Assembly (NCBI RefSeq): GCF_029624655.1
Contig: NZ_JARRSA010000014.1
Coordinates: forward strand, 33,570 to 97,569
Direction of reading: 5' to 3'
DNA length: 64,000 nucleotides
Origin: Roseicyclus salinarum
GTDB lineage: Bacteria > Pseudomonadota > Alphaproteobacteria > Rhodobacterales > Rhodobacteraceae
The position numbers and the translations under genes are program-made. Numbering within the stretch: the stretch's first letter is position 1; every line of letters begins with the position of its first letter. The notes under the pieces are model-generated. The model did no database searches and was not told the DNA's origin. It saw nothing but the letters and a program-made list of their open reading frames with translations. Shown here piece after piece: positions 63,906 through 64,000 of this stretch.

Positions 63906-64000
63906 ATGGCAAAGGCAAAGTTTGAACGTAACAAGCCGCACGTGAACATCGGCACGATCGGCCACGTCGACCACGGCAAGACGACGCTGACGGCAGCGAT
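63906..64000 (+). CDS. tuf: Elongation factor Tu (5' end; rest beyond right edge)
   Basis: [28 protein letters not shown], seen in two parts, is the start of EF-Tu with the GTP-binding G1 loop [10 protein letters not shown]-Tu delivers aminoacyl-tRNA to the ribosome. 95 bases are visible. The ATG at 63906 lies after a lipoprotein gene; no clear Shine-Dalgarno is seen (GGGCAG only). Confidence 0.97.
   Translation, partial: MAKAKFERNKPHVNIGTIGHVDHGKTTLTAA

Overview
The window is a GC-rich, gene-dense, almost entirely chromosomal stretch from an alphaproteobacterium, most probably a member of the Rhodobacteraceae/Roseobacter group. The evidence is the high GC, very short intergenic gaps, frequent ATGA/GTGA start-stop overlaps, and family-specific content and order. 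That content includes an ethylmalonyl-CoA-pathway methylsuccinyl-CoA dehydrogenase with its long N-terminal extension, the ChvI/ChvG - HPr kinase - RapZ - EIIA - HPr cluster next to pckA, DUF6473, DUF1491 and DUF2007 proteins, a TIGR02302 (DUF4175) protein, and a short HPr kinase. I saw no rRNA, tRNA, CRISPR, insertion sequence, integrase or prophage gene. About 68 protein genes were placed; ftsE is cut by the left edge and tuf by the right edge.

Layout. 1-7 kb: ftsE (partial), a zinc-ribbon membrane protein, TIGR02302 protein and lysA, then a quinone oxidoreductase and DUF2834. 7-14 kb: ETF-ubiquinone oxidoreductase, a TPR protein overlapping ispE, polyprenyl diphosphate synthase facing DUF2007-TrmN6-like methyltransferase, and two very small genes. 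14-18 kb: polyhydroxybutyrate genes phaB and phaA, an EAL phosphodiesterase, and DNA-3-methyladenine glycosylase I. 18-22 kb: tlpA divergent from argH-lptM-like lipoprotein, then greA and an unknown membrane protein. 22-26 kb, minus strand: ispH, a LysE exporter, DUF3429, rnhA and a TRIC channel. 26-28 kb: cytochrome c with a coupled methyltransferase, an NYN-domain protein and folK. 28-39 kb: rpoZ, the (p)ppGpp synthetase/hydrolase, DUF2062, pdxJ, acpS, lepB, rnc, (argC inverted), era, DUF1491, (Pr6Pr inverted), recO and thpR. 39-43 kb: NAD-dependent reductase, mcd, TauE/SafE exporter and DUF3859. 43-51 kb: pckA divergent from chvI-chvG-hprK-rapZ-EIIA-HPr-acyltransferase. 51-56 kb: 3-hydroxybutyryl-CoA dehydrogenase, a DUF6473/methyltransferase pair and etfA-etfB. 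56-64 kb: hemolysin III, cobalamin adenosyltransferase, twin-TM protein, SDR, SH3 protein, parC, cytochrome P450, a lipoprotein and tuf.

Metabolic logic. Several genes converge on C4 and acyl-CoA metabolism: phaA and phaB make (R)-3-hydroxybutyryl-CoA, mcd belongs to the ethylmalonyl-CoA route of acetyl-CoA assimilation, hbd acts on 3-hydroxybutyryl-CoA, and etfAB with ETF-QO passes acyl-CoA-dehydrogenase electrons to quinone. pckA lies beside the ChvGI two-component system and a PTS-like phosphorelay, so gluconeogenesis is physically linked to envelope and acid sensing. The isoprenoid genes ispE, ispB and ispH are scattered within 15 kb.

Nothing here is a clearly new multi-gene system. The most interesting signals are non-coding: a dispersed hairpin repeat with three copies (34.5, 56.5 and 61.4 kb), paired inverted repeats in the 403-bp pckA/chvI gap, and clustered TGAC repeats before a 44-residue gene. 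Several apparent breaks in conserved gene order are also worth checking (argC and Pr6Pr in the rnc-era-recO run, lysA apart from argH, and a two-gene insert between hbd and etfA). All motif-level regulatory calls come from reading the sequence by eye.
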